Assembly (NCBI GenBank): GCA_002839355.1
Contig: PGXW01000006.1
Span: 29,879-93,878, forward strand
DNA: 64,000 nucleotides
Origin: Spirochaetae bacterium HGW-Spirochaetae-2
GTDB lineage: Bacteria; Spirochaetota; Spirochaetia; Sphaerochaetales; Sphaerochaetaceae
Reading direction: 5' to 3'
In this document: positions 60,276 through 64,000 of the stretch, piece by piece
Position numbering within the stretch: the first letter of the stretch is position 1
How the letters are laid out: every line of letters starts with the position of its first letter
Position numbers and translations under genes: made by a program
Notes under the pieces: model-generated
The model's database searches: none
Seen by the model: the letters and a program-made list of their open reading frames with translations, nothing else
Told to the model about the DNA's origin: nothing

Positions 60276-60282
60276 ATATGAA
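60254..60282 (-). promoter_or_regulatory. Promoter of the P-loop/Gls24-like gene
   Basis: Minus strand: TTCATA (60282-60277), 17-bp spacer, TATAAC (60259-60254), then 7 nt to ATG. It overlaps the divergent rnf promoter completely. Confidence 0.45.
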
Positions 60283-60363
60283 GACGTTTGAACGAGAACC
60301 CCACAAATCCCCTTCCACGGGGAGAGGTTTTATCGTGTCTTGACCACAAAGGAGTACCACGGA

Positions 60364-61674
60364 ATGGAGAGAATACCGACATTCAGAAAGGGTGGAGTTC
60401 ATCCCAACGATAAAAAGGTATTGAGCAACGGTATGGCAATCGAACGGTTGCCTGTACCTGCTGAATTGATAGTTCCGCTTTCACAGCATCTCGGAGCACC
60501 GGCAACACCGTTGAAACAAAAGGGCGATACCGTAGTCGCAGGCGAAAAGATCGGCCAGGCATCAAGTTTCATATCCGCCGATATCCACTCGCCCGTTCAC
60601 GGTACCATTGCAGATATCAAAAAGGTGACCTTGGCGAACAGTGTTGTCACCGAGGCCTTCGTCATAGTTCCCAATGCCGAGAATCCGCTCGGGAATTGGC
60701 CGGAGCAACCGTACGACTCGCTTTCGGCGCAGGAGATGTTGGCGATAATTAAGGATATGGGTGTCGTCGGAACCGGTGGCGCGACATTCCCGACACATGT
60801 CAAGTTGGCTGTTCCCAAAGGAAAGTCGGTCGAGGCATTGGTAGTCAATGGTGTCGAGTGCGAACCGTATCTTACCGCGGACCATCGGCTCATGCTTGAG
60901 CAGACCGACCTGGTATTGCGCGGCATCATGATAGTGGCAAAGATCACCCAGCCCAAACGGATCATAATCGGTGTCGAGAACAACAAGAAGGATGCGATCG
61001 AGACGTTGCGACAGGTGATCGCCTCCAACAGCTATCCGATAACCGTAACCCCCTTGAAGGTGAAATATCCACAGGGAGATGAAAAGCAGCTGCTCAAGGC
61101 CACGATCAATCGTGAGATTCCCTCTGGGAAGCTTCCGTTGGACGTAGGAGCCGTGGTCTTGAATATCGGGACCTCGTTCGCGATCTACGAAGCCGTCGCA
61201 CTCCGTAAGCCGCTTGTGGAACGGGTTGTCACGGTCAGTGGTGAAGCCATGTCGACAAAACGGAATCTCCGTGTCTTGTTGGGAAGCAAGGTGGCCGACC
61301 TCATCGCATTCGCCGGTGGTGTTTCCCATGAGCCCGACAAATACATTTCGGGCGGCCCCATGATGGGGTTCGCTTTCCACGACGACCAGATTCCTGTGAT
61401 CAAGGGTACCAGTGGGATTCTGGCCTTGGACAACGAGCCGGCCATGAAAGCTCCCCAGACCCCTTGCATCTCCTGCGGGCGATGCGTGGCGGCTTGTCCG
61501 ATGGGATTGCAGCCGACAAAATTGTTCCGGTTGATCGACAACCGCATGTATGCGGAGGCTATGGGCATGAATCTCATGGATTGCAAGGAATGTGGCTGTT
61601 GTTCGTATTCCTGTCCGGCGCATTTGCCTTTGGTGCACGGTATGAAACTTGGTAAAAGATTGGGGAGGAAGTAA
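60364..61674 (+). CDS. rnfC: Rnf complex subunit RnfC
   Basis: 436 residues. This peripheral subunit of the Rnf ferredoxin:NAD oxidoreductase accepts electrons from NADH. GMGVVGTGGATFPTHVK-type NADH-binding region, NGVECEPYLTADHRLM, and two 4Fe-4S sites (CISCGRCVAACP, CKECGCCSYSCP) are visible. ATG 60364 follows AAAGGAG. The operon continues rnfD, G, E, A. Confidence 0.96.
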   Translation: MERIPTFRKGGVHPNDKKVLSNGMAIERLPVPAELIVPLSQHLGAPATPLKQKGDTVVAGEKIGQASSFISADIHSPVHGTIADIKKVTLANSVVTEAFVIVPNAENPLGNWPEQPYDSLSAQEMLAIIKDMGVVGTGGATFPTHVKLAVPKGKSVEALVVNGVECEPYLTADHRLMLEQTDLVLRGIMIVAKITQPKRIIIGVENNKKDAIETLRQVIASNSYPITVTPLKVKYPQGDEKQLLKATINREIPSGKLPLDVGAVVLNIGTSFAIYEAVALRKPLVERVVTVSGEAMSTKRNLRVLLGSKVADLIAFAGGVSHEPDKYISGGPMMGFAFHDDQIPVIKGTSGILALDNEPAMKAPQTPCISCGRCVAACPMGLQPTKLFRLIDNRMYAEAMGMNLMDCKECGCCSYSCPAHLPLVHGMKLGKRLGRK

Positions 61675-62784
61675 ATGGACGTACCAAAGACAATAGTTTC
61701 ATCGTCTCCGCATCTCCATGCCCGTTCGAGTACGGCATCGATCATGTGGGATGTATCGATAGCCTTGACACCGGCAGCACTCTGGGGTGTCTACGTATTC
61801 GGCTTCAGGGCGTTGGGGATCCTGCTCGTTTCGATAGCGACAGCGGTACTTGTGGAATACCTTCTGAACATGAAGGGAAACAATTCCAGGACCATATTGG
61901 ACGGCTCGGCGTTCCTTACCGGATTGCTGGTCGGCATGAACATGCCCGCGGATGCTGCTTTTGCCGTCCCGGTGATCGCTTCGGCTTTCGCGATATTCGT
62001 GGTCAAGTGGACCTTTGGAGGTCTGGGAGCCAACTGGATCAACCCGGCACTGGCCGGACGGGTCTTCGTGTTCTTCTCCTTCACGGGACTCATGAATAGC
62101 TACCGTATGCCACGTACCCTGGCAACAGTCGACGCGGTCGGTTCGGCAACCGTCCTCACCGAGATCAAACTTGCGATAGGCGAGGGTGCTGTCAACGGCC
62201 TGTCGTCAACCGGGGTTCTGGCTGAAACGGGATATCCGTTCACCGCCTTCGCCGGGTCGGTGAGTACTTGGTTCCAACAGACATTGGGTATCGGACTTTC
62301 TCCCTATACGGTGGATGCCTTTTTTGGAAATATCGCCGGATGTATCGGCGAGGTATCGGCGTTCCTGCTGATTGCCGGTGCGATCTACCTTATGGTCAAG
62401 AAGATCATCACCTGGCAGATTCCCGTTTCGTTTCTTGCGACGTTCAGCCTGTTGGCGTGGATGTTCGGAGGAGTCCGAAACGGACTCGGCCTGTTTGAGG
62501 GGGATTTCGTACTGCAATTGTTTAGCGGCGGCATGATCCTGGGAGCCTTCTTCATGGCCACCGATATGGTCACCAGTCCCACAACCCGCAAGGGTATGGT
62601 CGTGTTCGGTATTGGGATCGGATTCTTCGCATTCCTGTTGCGATATTTCGGTTCCCTTCCCGAATCGGTCTCGTTGGCGATCATCCTCATGAATATCTTT
62701 GTTCCGATGATCGATCGGTATATCCTACCGAAACGATTCGGTGAGACTATCAAGGAACCCAAGAAGCAGGAGGCGAAGGCATGA
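61675..62784 (+). CDS. rnfD: Rnf complex subunit RnfD
   Basis: 369 residues with about nine transmembrane helices. GSATVLT near residue 165 fits the covalent FMN attachment site on threonine. LDGSAFLTGLLVGMNMP and GNIAGCIGEVSAFLL are typical. It is part of the ion-translocating membrane core. It starts at the rnfC stop and overlaps rnfG by 4 nt. Confidence 0.94.
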   Translation: MDVPKTIVSSSPHLHARSSTASIMWDVSIALTPAALWGVYVFGFRALGILLVSIATAVLVEYLLNMKGNNSRTILDGSAFLTGLLVGMNMPADAAFAVPVIASAFAIFVVKWTFGGLGANWINPALAGRVFVFFSFTGLMNSYRMPRTLATVDAVGSATVLTEIKLAIGEGAVNGLSSTGVLAETGYPFTAFAGSVSTWFQQTLGIGLSPYTVDAFFGNIAGCIGEVSAFLLIAGAIYLMVKKIITWQIPVSFLATFSLLAWMFGGVRNGLGLFEGDFVLQLFSGGMILGAFFMATDMVTSPTTRKGMVVFGIGIGFFAFLLRYFGSLPESVSLAIILMNIFVPMIDRYILPKRFGETIKEPKKQEAKA

Positions 62785-63338
62785 GACAGTTTGCACGGGT
62801 TGGCATAACACTTTCGCTCATCGCGGCAATCGCAGCCACGGCACTTGCCATGGTCAACGCAGTCACCGCACCCAAGATCGCGGCATACGAACTGCAGGTG
62901 ATCCAGAATGCCCTTACAGAAGTTTCCGGTGGATTCGCCTTGGGTGATTCCGACACCGAAACCGGCGATACGTCGGTATCGGCGGTCCATGCCTTGAAAG
63001 ACACCGACGGATCGATTGCGGGATATATCCTCCAGCTCAACGGAGTCGGATATGGCGGTGCCATGACCATCATGGCCAGCTATCTCGACACCGGCGAGGT
63101 GATCGATGCGCGTCTATTGGCAAATGCCGAGACTCCGGGGTTGGGCAAGAAGGCCGAGGTACCCGCATACATGGAGAAATTCCACGGTACAGGCGGCGAT
63201 ACCGCTGTTCCACAGAAGAAGGATGCATTGGAAAAGAGCGATGCGGATAGCATCAGTGGCGCAACAGTTACCTTCGCAGGAGTCGCGAAAAGCATCGCGT
63301 ACGGATCCGACTTTGTGAAGTCATTGGGAGGCAAGTAA
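62781..63338 (+). CDS. rnfG: Rnf complex subunit RnfG
   Basis: 185 residues: one N-terminal membrane anchor and an extracytoplasmic FMN-binding domain. The flavinylation motif SISGATVTF lies near residue 158; ETPGLGKK is conserved in the family. Confidence 0.94.
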   Translation: MRQFARVGITLSLIAAIAATALAMVNAVTAPKIAAYELQVIQNALTEVSGGFALGDSDTETGDTSVSAVHALKDTDGSIAGYILQLNGVGYGGAMTIMASYLDTGEVIDARLLANAETPGLGKKAEVPAYMEKFHGTGGDTAVPQKKDALEKSDADSISGATVTFAGVAKSIAYGSDFVKSLGGK

Positions 63339-63967
63339 TGGCAACAGAACGAATGCAAGTTTTGACCAAGGGCTTTTTCAAGGAAAACCCTGTGTTCATC
63401 ATCCTGTTGGGCCTCTGTCCGACCCTCGGAGTCACCACACAGGTGATCAATGGCATCGGCATGGGGCTGAGCGTAATCTTCGTACTGGTATTCTCGAATA
63501 TCTTCATTTCGATGTTGAAGAATATCATACCCAACAGTGTGCGTATTCCCTCGTACATCGTCATTATCGCCGCATTCGTCACCATAGTGGAAATGGTCAT
63601 GCATGCGTTCGCTCCCTCGATCTACCAGGCGCTCGGAATCTTTCTCCCGCTGATCGTCGTCAACTGCATCATCCTTGGACGGGCGGAAGCGTTCGCCAAT
63701 AAGAATACGGTCTTCGATTCTTTTCTCGACGGTGTGGGAATGGGCGTCGGGTTCACCATGGCATTGACGTTGATCGCGTTCATCCGCGAAGTCTTTGGCG
63801 CAGGAACCATCACGCTGGTTCCCATGGGTAGTTTCGATGGAGTCATAGAGATTCCCCTGTTCTACACCTACCCGGTACGTGTGTTGACCTTGGCTGCCGG
63901 AGCGTTGCTGCTCATGGGATATCTCAAGGCGTTCTTCGAGTGGAATGCAAATAGGAAGAGGGGGTAA
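63338..63967 (+). CDS. rnfE: Rnf complex subunit RnfE
   Basis: 209 residues, six transmembrane segments. FFKENPVFIILLGLCPTLGVT carries the conserved cysteine of the membrane 2Fe-2S cluster shared by RnfA and RnfE; NCIILGRAEAFA is also typical. It overlaps rnfG by 1 nt. Confidence 0.95.
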   Translation: MATERMQVLTKGFFKENPVFIILLGLCPTLGVTTQVINGIGMGLSVIFVLVFSNIFISMLKNIIPNSVRIPSYIVIIAAFVTIVEMVMHAFAPSIYQALGIFLPLIVVNCIILGRAEAFANKNTVFDSFLDGVGMGVGFTMALTLIAFIREVFGAGTITLVPMGSFDGVIEIPLFYTYPVRVLTLAAGALLLMGYLKAFFEWNANRKRG

Positions 63968-63973
63968 CGCATC

Positions 63974-64000
63974 ATGGCATATGTAGCAATATTCATTACC
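63974..64000 (+). CDS. rnfA: Start of Rnf subunit RnfA (partial)
   Basis: Nine codons (MAYVAIFIT) run off the window edge, 6 nt after rnfE. The identity is inferred from the conserved rnfCDGEA order and the hydrophobic start. Confidence 0.6.

Overview
This 64 kb window reads as a chromosomal segment of a spirochaete, most likely a Sphaerochaeta/Treponema-like member of Spirochaetota. The reasons are a murG-cvpA-clamp loader-histidine kinase-NtrC regulator run that resembles the hk2/rrp2 neighbourhood of Borrelia, a BpuR-type PUR-domain protein, a eukaryote-like isoleucyl-tRNA synthetase and an Rnf cluster. Assignments rest on reading the sequence and family knowledge only; no database search was run.

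Left part (1-15 kb). murG, cvpA, a DNA polymerase III delta'-like gene, a PAS histidine kinase, a sigma-54 activator and dinG form a tight operon. groES (minus strand) and a TPR-like gene follow, then a 289-residue RpoD/RpoS-type sigma factor preceded by a near-perfect -24/-12 (sigma-54) promoter. Together they suggest a kinase to NtrC-type regulator to RpoN to alternative sigma factor cascade like Borrelia Rrp2-RpoN-RpoS. A structured intergenic element before ppdK has a 28-nt inverted copy at the window's left edge. Then come ppdK, a small lipoprotein, tag and a cystine/amino-acid symporter.

Middle (15-27.6 kb). A complete type I-E CRISPR-Cas locus has the order cas3-cse1-cse2-cas6e-cas7-cas5-cas1-cas2, followed by an array of 26 repeats and 25 spacers with an exact 61-nt period. 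All spacers begin with a pyrimidine, and an internal repeat is identical to the degenerate terminal repeat. mgtE and a tRNA-Thr follow; beside the tRNA lie a 13-nt T-arm duplication and three phased direct repeats that look like an old integration scar.

Right part (27.6-64 kb). This is largely core information processing: tsaD, apt, tRNA-Gln/Glu, an ABC-F protein, coaX, two M29 peptidase paralogues (one without its metal ligands), tRNA-Gly, the PUR-domain gene, rnhB, smc-ffh-rpsP-khpA-rimM-trmD-rplS, yraN, coaD, rpmF-acpP-rnc, the CCA-adding enzyme, ileS, a lipoprotein, fmdB, a cysteine desulfurase/thiI pair, aroB, a DEAH helicase, hisS, pcnB, a P-loop/Gls24-like fusion, and rnfCDGE with the first codons of rnfA. 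Several genes at divergent promoters have a -10-like box 5-7 nt before the ATG and no ribosome binding site, which suggests leaderless mRNAs.
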